Positions 44,961 through 54,680 of a stretch of DNA of 64,000 bases are shown in pieces. Numbering within the stretch: position 1 is the stretch's first letter; every line of letters starts with the position of its first letter. The stretch covers positions 571,804-635,803 of the forward strand of contig CAKOWY010000001.1 of the NCBI GenBank assembly GCA_934129895.1, written 5' to 3'. The DNA is from an uncultured Clostridia bacterium. GTDB taxonomy: Bacteria; Bacillota; Clostridia; TANB77; CAG-508. Below the pieces are notes generated by a model. The model was given only the letters and a program-made list of their open reading frames with translations, had not been told where the DNA came from and did no database searches. A program made the position numbers and the translations under genes.

Positions 44961-45833
44961 TTATTTTTCAATCTTCTCCCAACGTCCATATATTCCACAT
45001 GGTAACACTAACTTTGAGTTTTCCATTGGTAAACCAATCTCTCCTGATGTAACTTTACCACTATGTTCTTTGTTTACTGTTAAATTTAATATATTTTCTA
45101 ATACTTTGCTTGAAATTCCCGTAGTATATGAATTTATTAAGAAAAATAATGGTTCATCTGATAGTACTTTTGTACATAGCTCTACTAAATCATAAATATT
45201 ATTTTCAAATTGCCATACTTCTCCATTTGCTCCTCTTCCATAAGATGGTGGATCCATTATTATTGCATCATACTTATTTCCTCTACGAATTTCACGATTT
45301 ACAAATTTTACAACATCATCAATTATGTATCTTACTGGTCTTTCTGCTAATCCTGATGATGCTATATTTTCTTTTGCCCAAGTTACCATTCCTTTTGAAC
45401 TATCAACATGACAAACAGCCGCTCCTGCTGCTGCACATGCTACTGTTGCTCCTCCAGTATATGCAAATAAATTTAATACTTTTATTTCTTTCTTTGAATT
45501 TCTTATTTTCTCCATCATCCAATCCCAATTTACTGCTTGTTCCGGAAATAGCCCTGTATGTTTAAATCCCATTGGTTTTATATTAAATGTTAATTCTTTA
45601 TATTTTATTTGCCACTGTTGAGGCATTTTCTTATTATATTCCCATGAGCCTCCACCTGTTTTACTTCTATGATATGTTGCATTTATATTTTTCCATTTAT
45701 CTGGATATAATTTATCTTTCCATATTATTTGTGGATCTGGTCTAGATAAGATTACATCTCCCCATCTTTCTAACTTTTGCCCATCTGCCATATCTAATAT
45801 TTTATATTCTTTCCAATTATTTGCTATATTCAT
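44961..45833 (-). CDS. Class I SAM-dependent methyltransferase, RlmI/RlmK-like
   Basis: The 290-residue protein has a Rossmann methyltransferase core: VLNLFAYTGGATVACAAAG (motif I), VDSSKGMVTWAKENIA, IDDVVKFV and the catalytic MDPPSYGRG (motif IV). This DPPSY-type motif occurs in RlmI/YwbD and related rRNA methyltransferases. No PUA domain is present at the N-terminus. The substrate is uncertain. AAGGAG lies 6-7 bases before ATG. It stands alone between terminators. Confidence 0.88.
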   Translation of the reverse strand: MNIANNWKEYKILDMADGQKLERWGDVILSRPDPQIIWKDKLYPDKWKNINATYHRSKTGGGSWEYNKKMPQQWQIKYKELTFNIKPMGFKHTGLFPEQAVNWDWMMEKIRNSKKEIKVLNLFAYTGGATVACAAAGAAVCHVDSSKGMVTWAKENIASSGLAERPVRYIIDDVVKFVNREIRRGNKYDAIIMDPPSYGRGANGEVWQFENNIYDLVELCTKVLSDEPLFFLINSYTTGISSKVLENILNLTVNKEHSGKVTSGEIGLPMENSKLVLPCGIYGRWEKIEK

Positions 45834-45918
45834 TTTATTCTCCTTTTTTAATATGTATTATTATACTACAAAAGTTGTCATAATGGAAGTATTTATTTAT
45901 AATTAAACATAAAAGTAA

Positions 45919-45951
45919 AAAAATATTAAGGATATAATCCTTAATATTTTT
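45919..45951 (-). terminator. Terminator of the tig-clpP-clpX transcript
   Basis: 15-bp stem AAAAATATTAAGGAT with its complement and a three-base loop; T-run on the minus strand. It overlaps the clpX stop. Confidence 0.82.
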
Positions 45952-47269
45952 ATGCTGTTTCTTTTACATCTGTTTGTGGCTTTGATTTCTTATTAGATAC
46001 CTTGTTTGGATTTTCTATAATTTTAGGCTTTGCATTATTAGTAATTGTTTCTTTTGTAATAATACATTTTTCAATCTTTTCATTTGATGGAATATCAAAC
46101 ATTATATCTGTCATAACATTTTCTATAATTGAACGTAATCCTCTTGCTCCTGTTTTTCTTTCAACTGCTTTATCAACAATTGCTTCAAGCGCTTCTGGTT
46201 CAAATTCTAATTCTACACCATCAATTTCTAACAATTTTTTGTATTGTTTTACTAATGCATTTTTTGGCTCTGTTGTTATTTTTATTAATGCTTTTCTATC
46301 TAGTTCTTTTAATGTAGCAATAATTGGCAAACGTCCTATAAATTCTGGTATCATTCCAAATTTCAATAAATCTTGTGGTAAAATTTGTTCGAATACTTCA
46401 TATTTATCCATATCTTTGCTACTTTGGATTTCAGCACCAAATCCAATTGATTTTTTTCCAATTCTATCTTTTATTATATTTTCAAGTCCTTCAAAGGCTC
46501 CACCGCAAATAAATAAAATATTTGATGTATCTATTTGTATCATTTCTTGTTGTGGATGTTTTCTTCCTCCTTGAGGTGGAACTGATGCAATTGTTCCTTC
46601 TACAATTTTTAACAATGCTTGTTGAACACCTTCACCACTTACATCTCTAGTTATTGATGGATTTTCAGATTTTCTTGTAATTTTATCTATTTCATCAATA
46701 TATATAATTCCTTTTTCTGCTCTTTCTATATCTCCATCTGCAGCTTGAATTAATTTTAGAAGTATATTTTCTACATCTTCTCCAACATATCCAGCTTCTG
46801 TAAGTGTTGTAGCATCAGCAATAGCAAAAGGAACATTTAATATTTTAGCAAGTGTACTTGCTAATAATGTTTTTCCACATCCTGTTGGTCCAACTAATAA
46901 AATATTGCTTTTTTGAATTTCAACATCATTTTCATCAACTTCTTTTTTTTCATTCATGCTTTCTTCATAAGCAACTCTTTTATAGTGATTATATACAGCT
47001 ACGGCAAGAATTTTTTTAGCTTCATCTTGACCTATAACATATTCATCTAAAATCTCTTTTATTTCTTTTGGACTTGGAATTTCATCTATTTCAGCTAAAG
47101 TATATGTGTCGTCTTCTTCAGAATATTCTGAATTTATTATTTCATTACAAAGACCTATACATTCATTACAAATATATACACCAGGTCCAGCAATTATTTT
47201 TCTAACACTATCTTGTGTTTTGTTACAAAATGAACATCTTACACTTTTTGGTACATCACTCTTTGGCAT
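45950..47269 (-). CDS. clpX: ATP-dependent Clp protease ATP-binding subunit ClpX
   Basis: ClpX unfolds tagged proteins for ClpP. The 439-residue protein has the four-Cys zinc-binding domain (CSFCNKTQ ... CNECIGLCNEI, residues 12-40), Walker A GPTGCGKT, Walker B IIYIDEIDKI, the pore loop segment GYVGEDVENIL and sensor RGLRSIIE. Follows clpP by 16 bp. GGAAAGGAAGAG before ATG. Confidence 0.97.
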   Translation of the reverse strand: MPKSDVPKSVRCSFCNKTQDSVRKIIAGPGVYICNECIGLCNEIINSEYSEEDDTYTLAEIDEIPSPKEIKEILDEYVIGQDEAKKILAVAVYNHYKRVAYEESMNEKKEVDENDVEIQKSNILLVGPTGCGKTLLASTLAKILNVPFAIADATTLTEAGYVGEDVENILLKLIQAADGDIERAEKGIIYIDEIDKITRKSENPSITRDVSGEGVQQALLKIVEGTIASVPPQGGRKHPQQEMIQIDTSNILFICGGAFEGLENIIKDRIGKKSIGFGAEIQSSKDMDKYEVFEQILPQDLLKFGMIPEFIGRLPIIATLKELDRKALIKITTEPKNALVKQYKKLLEIDGVELEFEPEALEAIVDKAVERKTGARGLRSIIENVMTDIMFDIPSNEKIEKCIITKETITNNAKPKIIENPNKVSNKKSKPQTDVKETA

Positions 47270-47285
47270 TTATTCTCTTCCTTTC

Positions 47286-47891
47286 CTAAGCTCTTTTTGT
47301 CATTATTCCATCTATTAAACCATATTCTAATGCTTCTTCTGCTGTCATATAATTATCTCTTTCTGTATCTCTTTCTATAACATCTAATGGCTTTCCTGTT
47401 CTTTCACTTAAGAATTTATTTAATTTTTCTCTTGTACGAACTAAATGATCTGCATGAATTTTTATTTCTGTTGCTTGACCTTGTAAACCGCCACCACCGA
47501 TTAATGGTTGGTGTATCATTATTTCAGAATTTGGCATTGCAAATCTCTTTCCTTTTTCACCAGCTGTTAATAAAACTGCTCCCATACTTGCAGCAAGCCC
47601 AACACATACTGTTTCAACAGGGCATTTGATATAGTTCATTGTATCAACAATAGCCATTCCATCTGTTATTGATCCTCCAGGTGAATTTATATAAAAATAT
47701 ATTTCCTTATCTGGATCTTCTGATTCCAAAAATAGCATTTGTGCAACTATTAAGCTTGATGTTGTTGGATTTACATCTTCTCCCAAATATATTATTCTAT
47801 CTTTTAACAATCTTGAAAATATGTCATAAGAACGTTCTCCTTTACTTGTTTGTTCAACAACATAAGGTACTAAACTTGATTTTTCTAACAT
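47286..47891 (-). CDS. clpP: ATP-dependent Clp protease proteolytic subunit ClpP
   Basis: ClpP is the barrel-shaped serine protease that works with ClpX and ClpC (both encoded in this window). The 201-residue protein has the catalytic triad Ser102 (GLAASMGAVLL), His127 (EIMIHQPL) and an Asp in the IERDTERDNYM segment. AGGAGG before ATG. The order tig-clpP-clpX is conserved in Firmicutes and supports the assignment. Confidence 0.97.
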   Translation of the reverse strand: MLEKSSLVPYVVEQTSKGERSYDIFSRLLKDRIIYLGEDVNPTTSSLIVAQMLFLESEDPDKEIYFYINSPGGSITDGMAIVDTMNYIKCPVETVCVGLAASMGAVLLTAGEKGKRFAMPNSEIMIHQPLIGGGGLQGQATEIKIHADHLVRTREKLNKFLSERTGKPLDVIERDTERDNYMTAEEALEYGLIDGIMTKRA

Positions 47892-47932
47892 TATTTTTTC
47901 CTCCTTAATTAAAATATTCTTATAAAAAAAGC

Positions 47933-47979
47933 AAAGTTAGGCAAAGACTCTTTGAAAAAAGACATTCCCTCCTAACTTT
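47933..47979 (-). terminator. Hairpin between tig and clpP
   Basis: AAAGTTAGG pairs with CCTAACTTT around an inner hairpin (AAAGACTCTTT); minus-strand T-run of seven follows. Possible partial terminator that adjusts the tig to clpP ratio. Confidence 0.65.
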
Positions 47980-47985
47980 TTTACT

Positions 47986-49269
47986 TTATTTTATTTTTGC
48001 ATTTTTTACTATGAAATCAATTGCTTTTTCTGATTCTATTCCTTCTTTTATGTAGTCTTTTAAATTATCATTATTGCTCATTTCTTCAACTTTCTTTCCA
48101 TAGTTTTTAGCCATTTCTTCTAATTTTGCTTGTATTTCTTCTTCACTTGCTTCAATTTTTTCTTCTTTTCTAATTGCTTCTAAAGTTAATCTTGATTTTA
48201 TTGCTTCAATTGCTTGTGGTTCATATTCTTTCTTAACTTCTTCTTCAGTTTTTCCTATCATTTTTAAATATTGTTCCATTTTTAAACCTTGATAAGATAA
48301 TCTTTGTGTAATATCTTGAAGCATGTGTTCAACTTCCATTTCTACCATTCCTGAAGGAATATCAACTTTGGCTTTTTCACATACTGCTTTTATTGCTGCT
48401 TCTTCAGTATCATATTTTGCTTTTTGTTCATTACTTTTTTCTAATTTTTCTTTTATACTTTCTTTTAATTCTTTTAATGTATCAAATTCGCTTACATCTT
48501 TTGCGAATTCATCATCTAATGCTGGTAATTCTTTTCTTTTTATTTCATGTAATTTTACTCTAAATTTTGCATCTTTTCCAGCTAAATCTTTAGAGAAATA
48601 TTCTTCTGGGAATTTTACATTTATTTCTTTTTCTTCATCTATTTTCATTCCAACTAATTGGTCTTCAAATCCTGGAATAAATGCTCCACTTCCTATTTCT
48701 AATTCATGTCCTTCTGCTTTTCCACCTTCAAATGCAACACCATCAACAAATCCTTCAAAATCAATTGTTGCTGTATCTCCATTTTCTAATGCTCTATCTT
48801 CTACTGTTACTAATCTTGAATTTTTTTCTTGCATTTGTTTTATTTCATTATCTATGTCTTTTTCTTCAACTGGATATTCTATTTTCTTTATTTCTATACC
48901 TTTATATTTTCCTAATTTTACTTCTGGTTTTACTTGAACTACTGCTGTAAATATAACATCTTTTCCTTTTTCCATTTGAACTATATCTACAGATGGTTTG
49001 CTAACAGCATCAATATTATTTTGTTCTAATGCTTCACCATAAGCTTCTGTTGCAACATCATTAAATGCATCTTCATAAAATATTTGTGCTCCGTAATATT
49101 TTTCAACTATATTCATTGGAGCTTTTCCTTTTCTGAATCCTGGTATATTTATATATTTAGCATTTTGAAAATATACTTTTTTCATTGCATTTTCAAATTT
49201 TTCTGCTTCTACTGTTATTTCTAATTTTACTTCATTTGCATTTTCTGTTTTTTCAACTTTACAATTCAT
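47986..49269 (-). CDS. tig: Trigger factor
   Basis: Trigger factor is the ribosome-bound chaperone with peptidyl-prolyl isomerase activity. The 427-residue protein has the ribosome-binding signature GFRKGKAP (about residues 44-51), an FKBP-type domain (about 160-245; LENGDTATIDFEGFVDG, IPGFEDQLVG) and a charged helical C-terminal domain. AAGGAAG before ATG. Head of the tig-clpP-clpX operon. Confidence 0.97.
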   Translation of the reverse strand: MNCKVEKTENANEVKLEITVEAEKFENAMKKVYFQNAKYINIPGFRKGKAPMNIVEKYYGAQIFYEDAFNDVATEAYGEALEQNNIDAVSKPSVDIVQMEKGKDVIFTAVVQVKPEVKLGKYKGIEIKKIEYPVEEKDIDNEIKQMQEKNSRLVTVEDRALENGDTATIDFEGFVDGVAFEGGKAEGHELEIGSGAFIPGFEDQLVGMKIDEEKEINVKFPEEYFSKDLAGKDAKFRVKLHEIKRKELPALDDEFAKDVSEFDTLKELKESIKEKLEKSNEQKAKYDTEEAAIKAVCEKAKVDIPSGMVEMEVEHMLQDITQRLSYQGLKMEQYLKMIGKTEEEVKKEYEPQAIEAIKSRLTLEAIRKEEKIEASEEEIQAKLEEMAKNYGKKVEEMSNNDNLKDYIKEGIESEKAIDFIVKNAKIK

Positions 49270-49311
49270 TTTAAATCTTCCTTTCTTGTATTGGCTTTAT
49301 TTAGCTTTTAT

Positions 49312-49339
49312 ATTATATCATATTTTTTCCAATTTGCAA
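49312..49339 (-). promoter_or_regulatory. Promoter of the tig-clpP-clpX operon
   Basis: On the minus strand TTGCAA (49339-49334), 16 bases, then TATAAT (49317-49312). Confidence 0.65.
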
Positions 49340-49366
49340 GTAGTTTTCAAAGATTTTTACTTTATT

Positions 49367-49717
49367 TTAAATGATTTGTTTGATGTGATTAATTTGACAT
49401 TTTCCTTCTTTTATCAAAATCTCTATAGCATCAAATCTTATTGTAGTTTTAAATAACTTTTTATGAAACAAATATTGTGCAGCACTTTTTTCTATATGCA
49501 TTTTCTTTATTTGATTTATTGCTTCTCCAGGAGTTCCATATTTATCAGATGTCCTTGTTTTTACTTCTACAAAAATTATAGTTTCATTTTCCTTTGCTAT
49601 AATATCTATTTCACCATTTTGAGTATAATAATTCATTTCTAATATTTTATATCCTTTTTTTTGCAAATAATCTCTAGCAATTTTTTCTCCTATTTTTCCA
49701 AATTTTCTTTTATTTAT
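49367..49717 (-). CDS. YraN/UPF0102 endonuclease-like protein with a probable ATA start
   Basis: YraN has a Holliday-junction-resolvase-like fold often next to dprA and comM. The 116-residue protein has GKIGEKIARDYLQKKGYKIL, NGEIDIIAKENETIIFVEVK (catalytic Asp, Glu, Lys) and the TSDKYGTPGEAINQIKK motif. An in-frame ATG at 49726 directly abuts GGAG (no spacer), so it cannot use that site. The ATA at 49717 lies 9 bases from the same GGAG and gives the family-like opening [M]NKRKFGKIGEK. I infer ATA, but the ATG cannot be excluded. The start lies inside the end of dprA. Confidence 0.85.
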   Translation of the reverse strand: MNKRKFGKIGEKIARDYLQKKGYKILEMNYYTQNGEIDIIAKENETIIFVEVKTRTSDKYGTPGEAINQIKKMHIEKSAAQYLFHKKLFKTTIRFDAIEILIKEGKCQINHIKQII

Positions 49718-50603
49718 GTAGTTCATCTCCTTCTTTTTTCACTATATACCTTTTTCCTGGAAGTTCTTCAATTAAATTCTGTAATTGCAATAATGTAATT
49801 TTATAACTGATTTCGCGTATTTCTTTTTTGCACTCCACAGTTATTTGATTTATATCTTTTGGATTTTCATATATTACTTTATATATTTCTAATAATTCTT
49901 CTGAAATATCTGGTAATATCATTTTAGATGTAACTTGCACTTTTTCGAATTTTATATTTTTGTATTTACTAATTATATCATCTACATTACTAACTAATAT
50001 TCCTCCTTTTTTTATTAATTCATTTGTTGTTACTCCTTTATTATTTTCCAAACTACTTGGAATACAAAATACTCTTTTTCCAAGTGTTTGAGTATATTTT
50101 GCAGTTACACTTGTCCCACTTCTATATCCTGCTTCTACTACTAAAGTTCCAATTCCTAATGCTGCAACAATTCTATTTCTTTCAAGAAATTTTTTCGAAT
50201 CAGCACTTACATTATCATCATATTCAGATATCACAAGTCCATTATTTTTTATTATATTTTCTACTAGTTTTAGATTATGTTTTGGATATATTTCATTCAA
50301 ACCTGAAGGAAGAACAGCTATTGTTTTTCCATTGTATTTTAAACATGTTTCATGAGCAAAGCTATCAATTCCAATAGCAAGGCCACTTATTATTACTAAA
50401 TTATATTCTATTAGTTCCTTAGTAAATTTTTGACACATTCTTTTTCCATATTCAGAATTATGTCTTGACCCTATAACTGCAATACCTTTTTGATTTAATA
50501 AATCTATATTTCCAATTGCGTGAATTCTTAAAGGTGGATTTTTTAACTGTTTTAAACTTTCAGGGTATATCTTATCATTATATTGTATTATATTTTCTTT
50601 CAT
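49710..50603 (-). CDS. dprA: DNA processing protein DprA (full-length copy)
   Basis: DprA protects incoming single-stranded DNA and loads RecA. The 297-residue protein has the Rossmann core: IAVIGSRHNSEYGKRM, GLAIGIDSFAHETCLK, TIAVLPSGLNEIYPKHN, LVVEAGYRSGTSVTA and KRVFCIPSS. A C-terminal winged helix (about 225-290) is present, unlike the other copy at 31.7 kb. The ATG at 50603, with GGAG five bases before, is chosen over GTG at 50609. It follows comM by 13 bp and overlaps yraN. Confidence 0.95.
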   Translation of the reverse strand: MKENIIQYNDKIYPESLKQLKNPPLRIHAIGNIDLLNQKGIAVIGSRHNSEYGKRMCQKFTKELIEYNLVIISGLAIGIDSFAHETCLKYNGKTIAVLPSGLNEIYPKHNLKLVENIIKNNGLVISEYDDNVSADSKKFLERNRIVAALGIGTLVVEAGYRSGTSVTAKYTQTLGKRVFCIPSSLENNKGVTTNELIKKGGILVSNVDDIISKYKNIKFEKVQVTSKMILPDISEELLEIYKVIYENPKDINQITVECKKEIREISYKITLLQLQNLIEELPGKRYIVKKEGDELHK

Positions 50604-50616
50604 TATCACTCCATAT

Positions 50617-52141
50617 TCAAAAAAATTTATCTAAACTTCTATACTGTATTGCTTCTGCCAAATGATATATTTTGATATTTTTTTCTGAATCTAAATCAGC
50701 AATTGTTCTTGCTAATTTCAATATTTTTTCATAAGCTCTAACACTAAATTTGAATTTTTTAAATGCTTGTTGTAGCACTTCATTTCCTTTATCATCTAGT
50801 TTACAAAATTCTGTTATTAATTTGGTTTTTAATTCAGAATTTGAATTAATACCATAATCTTTATATCTTTCATATTGAATTTTCTTTGCATTGTTGACTC
50901 TTTTTCTTATTTCTTTTGAACTTTCTGCTTTAGAGGCATTTCTTAACAAATCTATTTTTATTCTTTTTACTTCTATTTGAATATCTATTCTATCTAGTAA
51001 AGGTCCACTAATCTTTCTTAAATACCTATGTATTTCATATTCTGTACATTTACATTTTCTCTCATCATCTCCATAATAACCACAAGGGCAAGGATTCATA
51101 CTTGCAACAAATATAAAATTACATGGATATACATAATTTCCACTTAATCTATTTATAACAATTTTGTTTTCTTCAAGAGGTTCTCTTAACGCTTCTAATA
51201 CTGATTTATTATATTCTGTTATTTCATCAAAATATAAAATTCCATTATGTGCTAAACTTATTTCTCCGAGGAATTGGAATTTTTCCACCTCCAATAATTG
51301 TTTTTATAGTTGTTGTGTGATGAGGAGTTCTAAATGGTCTATTAAAAATGATTTGACCTTCATGTAATTTTCCTGATATACTATAAATTTTTATGATTTC
51401 CATTATTTCATTTACTGTTAATTCTGGTAAAATAGTTGGCAAACTTTTTGCAAGCATTGTTTTGCCTGTCCCTGGACTTCCAATTAACAAACAATTATGA
51501 TTTCCAGCAGCAGATATTTCTAATGCTCTTTTTGCATTTTCTTGACCTTTAATTTCTGAAAAATCATTATCATACTCTTTTTTTATAATGTTTTCTTTAC
51601 ATTTGAATGCTGAAATATTAATTTCTTTATTTAAATATTTAACAACTTGATTTAAATTTTCAATTGGAATTATATCAACTTCTTCTAAAATCCTGATCTC
51701 ACTTAAATTTGCTTTTGGAAGTACTATTTTCTTTATTCCTAATTTTTTTGCTTCTATACACATTGCAAGTATTCCTCTTGTATTATTTATTCTTCCATCA
51801 AGTGATAATTCTCCTATAAATACAGTATTGCGTAGCAATGAAAAACTTACTGTTGATATTATTCCAATCGCATATAATATTCCTATTGCCATTGCTAAAT
51901 CAAAACCACTTCCCTCTTTTCTTATATTTGCTGGTGCCAAATTTATCAATATTTTTCTACATGGAAATTTTATTCCTGAATTTTTTATTGCTGATATTAT
52001 TCTTTTTTTAGCTTCTTTTAAACTTGCATCTGGAAGTCCTACAATATCAAATTCTGGTATTCCATTACCAATATCTGTTTGAACTTCTATCAATTTTCCT
52101 TCTAATCCAAATAATGATATAGTCTTTACTTTAGATAACAC
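50617..52141 (-). CDS. comM: YifB/ComM Mg-chelatase-like AAA+ ATPase interrupted by one extra base (possible +1 frameshift)
   Basis: ComM is a branch-migration helicase in natural transformation. The N-terminal part (GTG 52141, AAAGGAG five bases before) has the lon-like domain (LLRNTVFIGELSLDGRINNT), Walker A GSPGTGKTMLAKS and RPFRTPHHTTT. The frame breaks at IPIP: CCT-CGG-AGA. Skipping one C (51268) gives CCT-GGA-GAA and restores the conserved PGEISLAHNGILYFDEI, then NPCPCGYYGDDERKC, PLLDRIDIQIEV and the end at 50617. Without the shift a stop occurs 6 codons later. Both halves are otherwise intact and of normal length (about 507 residues combined). Decay, error or programmed shifting remain possible. 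Confidence 0.85.
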
Positions 52142-52250
52142 TTCTTCTCCTTTCTCTACATTAAATTTGAAAAATATATTTTGCTTTATATTGCAATTTG
52201 TTTTTATTTATTCTATAATATTTTTATTAAAACAAAAGAATGGTGATTTT

Positions 52251-54119
52251 ATGAATAAGAAAAAAATAAAAAATAAAAATGATGATATAAATACTCCGAA
52301 TATTGTATCATCCGCAAAACTAAAAACATTTTTTGTTATTATCATTTTATTAATAATTGCACTTATATACAGATTAGCATATATACAATTTGTTGATGGT
52401 GAAAAATTACAAACAAGTGCTACAGCTCAACAAACTTTAACAGAAACCATTTCAGCAAAAAGAGGTACAATTTATGATGCAAATGGACAAACTCTTGCAA
52501 TAAGCTATGAAACAGATAAGATTTATATTGATCCAACAGTTATAAAAGATGAAAATAAAGAAATTGTTGCTAATGGTATTGCAAGTAGTCTTGATCTTGA
52601 TGCAAATGATGTTCTTAATAAAATAAATACAAATACAAAAAAATTCGTAGTAGCATCTGATGTAGAACAAGATAAAGTTAGCAAATTACAACAATGGCAA
52701 AAGAGTCTAAATAAAATTTCTACTGGAATTAGTTATGAAGAAACTACTTCAAGAACATATCCTCGTTCAACTTTAGCATCAACATTATTAGGATTTACAA
52801 ATGCTGACAATAAAGGTGCTTATGGAATAGAATATTCATGGGATTCCTTTTTAAGTGGTACTGCTGGTAAATCTGTTAGTTTACAAGATGCCAAAAGTCA
52901 ATCTGAAATTGCTAATTCAGAAAAATCTTATTATGCTGCTGAAAATGGATATGACATTTATCTTACAATTGATGTTAATATTCAATCAATTGTTGAAAAA
53001 TATCTTGCTGAAGCAGTCGAAGATTATGAATGTGATAGTGGAATAACAATTGCAATGGATCCTTCTACTGGTAAAATATTAGCTATGGCTGATTATCCAA
53101 GTTATGATTGTAACAATCGTAATACTCCAAACAATAAATTAGCTGCTAATTGGGACTCAATGTCAAGTGAAGAGAAAACAAATGCAATTTTTAAAATGTG
53201 GACTCCTAAAGCTGTAACTGATACTTACGAACCTGGTTCTGTATTCAAATTAATAACTTCTTCAATAGGATTAGAAGAAAATTTAGTTGATACAGATGTT
53301 CCAAATACATTTAATTGTACTGGATATTTTTATGTAAAAGGTGAAGAAGAACCAATCAGATGTCACAGATACTATAATCCACATAGACAACAAACATTAA
53401 GAGAAGCTCTTATGAATTCATGTAACCCTGCATTTATGGAACTTGGAACAAAAATTGGTGCTTCTTGTTCTTACAAATATTATAAAGCTTTCGGATTATT
53501 TGATAAAACTGGAATCTCACTTTCAGGAGAAAGTACTGGAATCTTTTATGATTTAAACACTATTGGTGCACATGAGCTTGCAACAATGTCATTTGGTGAA
53601 CGTATCACTGTTACACCAATTCAAATGATTACAGCTATATCTGCAATTGCTAATGATGGCGTTTTAGTTCAACCACAAATTGTTGACAAAATTGAAAATA
53701 CTGATACTGGTGAGGTTACAGAATTTACTACAAAAGAAGTTCGCCAGGTTATATCAAAATCAACTGCCGACAAAGTTGCATCTATGATGGAATCAGTAGC
53801 AACTAAAGGTACTGGTAAATTAATTGCTCCTTATCTTCAAGGATATTCATTTGGTGGAAAAACTGGTACTTCAGAACCAAGAAAAGGTACAGATGAAGGT
53901 TACACTGCTTCTTATGTAGCAATTTCTCCTGTTGAAAATACAAAAATAGTTTTACTTGTTATTTTAAAAAATCCAAAAGGAAGTAATCATAATGGGGGCG
54001 CAATAGCAGGTCCAACAGCTGGAAAAATGCTTGCTGAAATTTTACCTTGTATGGGAATTGAATATGGAAATAAAATAAATGAAATAAACACAAATGTCTC
54101 ACAAGATGATTTATATTAA
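52251..54119 (+). CDS. Class B penicillin-binding protein (PBP2/SpoVD/FtsI type transpeptidase)
   Basis: This enzyme cross-links peptidoglycan during division or spore cortex formation. From ATG 52251 it has 622 residues. It has a cytoplasmic start, one membrane helix (about 25-45), a dimerisation domain with SAKRGTIYDANGQTLA, and a transpeptidase domain with SxxK as YEPGSVFKLITS, SxN as NSCNPAF and KTGTSEP. No PASTA domain is present at the C-terminus. An upstream in-frame start at 52167 was rejected, but the ribosome site for 52251 (GGTGA) is weak. SpoVD versus PbpB/FtsI cannot be resolved without neighbours; no dcw cluster is here. Confidence 0.92.
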   Translation: MNKKKIKNKNDDINTPNIVSSAKLKTFFVIIILLIIALIYRLAYIQFVDGEKLQTSATAQQTLTETISAKRGTIYDANGQTLAISYETDKIYIDPTVIKDENKEIVANGIASSLDLDANDVLNKINTNTKKFVVASDVEQDKVSKLQQWQKSLNKISTGISYEETTSRTYPRSTLASTLLGFTNADNKGAYGIEYSWDSFLSGTAGKSVSLQDAKSQSEIANSEKSYYAAENGYDIYLTIDVNIQSIVEKYLAEAVEDYECDSGITIAMDPSTGKILAMADYPSYDCNNRNTPNNKLAANWDSMSSEEKTNAIFKMWTPKAVTDTYEPGSVFKLITSSIGLEENLVDTDVPNTFNCTGYFYVKGEEEPIRCHRYYNPHRQQTLREALMNSCNPAFMELGTKIGASCSYKYYKAFGLFDKTGISLSGESTGIFYDLNTIGAHELATMSFGERITVTPIQMITAISAIANDGVLVQPQIVDKIENTDTGEVTEFTTKEVRQVISKSTADKVASMMESVATKGTGKLIAPYLQGYSFGGKTGTSEPRKGTDEGYTASYVAISPVENTKIVLLVILKNPKGSNHNGGAIAGPTAGKMLAEILPCMGIEYGNKINEINTNVSQDDLY

Positions 54120-54125
54120 ACTTTT

Positions 54126-54154
54126 AGATACACTTTATGGTGTATCTTTTTTTA
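54126..54154 (+). terminator. Terminator of the PBP gene
   Basis: 8-bp stem AGATACAC/GTGTATCT and seven T. It overlaps the stop region of the convergent hypothetical gene. Confidence 0.82.
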
Positions 54155-54680
54155 TTCCTACTAATAGCTCATAATCTTCATCTTGATTAAAGCATTCTAA
54201 AATTTCTAAATATTCTTTTTCTAACTTTTTTTCTATAATATATTTTTTTACATCAACAAAATTAATTTCTGTTCCATTTTCAATCAGTTTACTTATGTTA
54301 TTATCTATTCTCAAAAAAATACTTTGATAATATTTCTTTTTTTCTAGCTCTGAAATTAATACTTTGTTTGTATAGTTATTCGACTTAATTTCTTTTTGAT
54401 TATTTAATATTTCTTCTTCATATAATAAACACCAGTAACAAAAAACAGATTCTTTTATTTTTGTTTTCTTAACTAATTTTAAATACATTTCAATTTCTTT
54501 TTTTGATTGTAATACTACTTTTAATTTAAAAACTTCAAAATTATATTCAGACATATTTTTCAGTTTTAAAGTTTTTTCAAATGACATTTGACTTATTTTT
54601 ATTAACAAAATTTGATTTAAAATATCTTTTAATTTTTCATCACCATTTTCTAATACTTTTTTTAATCTATTATTTTCTAT
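54135..54680 (-). CDS. Hypothetical helical protein with an apparent ATA start, 181 residues
   Basis: A highly charged, mainly helical soluble protein (for example FEVFKLKVVLQSKKEIEMYL and KKYIIEKKLEKEYLEILE) with no membrane segment. The frame has no ATG, GTG or TTG until 54608, which has no ribosome site. Upstream the frame stays open to a TGA at 54689-54687; the first start-like codon is ATA at 54680, 9 bases after AGAGGAG. A promoter (54796-54824) points at it. It begins (M)ENNRLKKVLENGDEKLK. No family recognised; the N-terminus would be lost if TTG were used. Confidence 0.68.
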   Translation of the reverse strand: MENNRLKKVLENGDEKLKDILNQILLIKISQMSFEKTLKLKNMSEYNFEVFKLKVVLQSKKEIEMYLKLVKKTKIKESVFCYWCLLYEEEILNNQKEIKSNNYTNKVLISELEKKKYYQSIFLRIDNNISKLIENGTEINFVDVKKYIIEKKLEKEYLEILECFNQDEDYELLVGIKKDTP

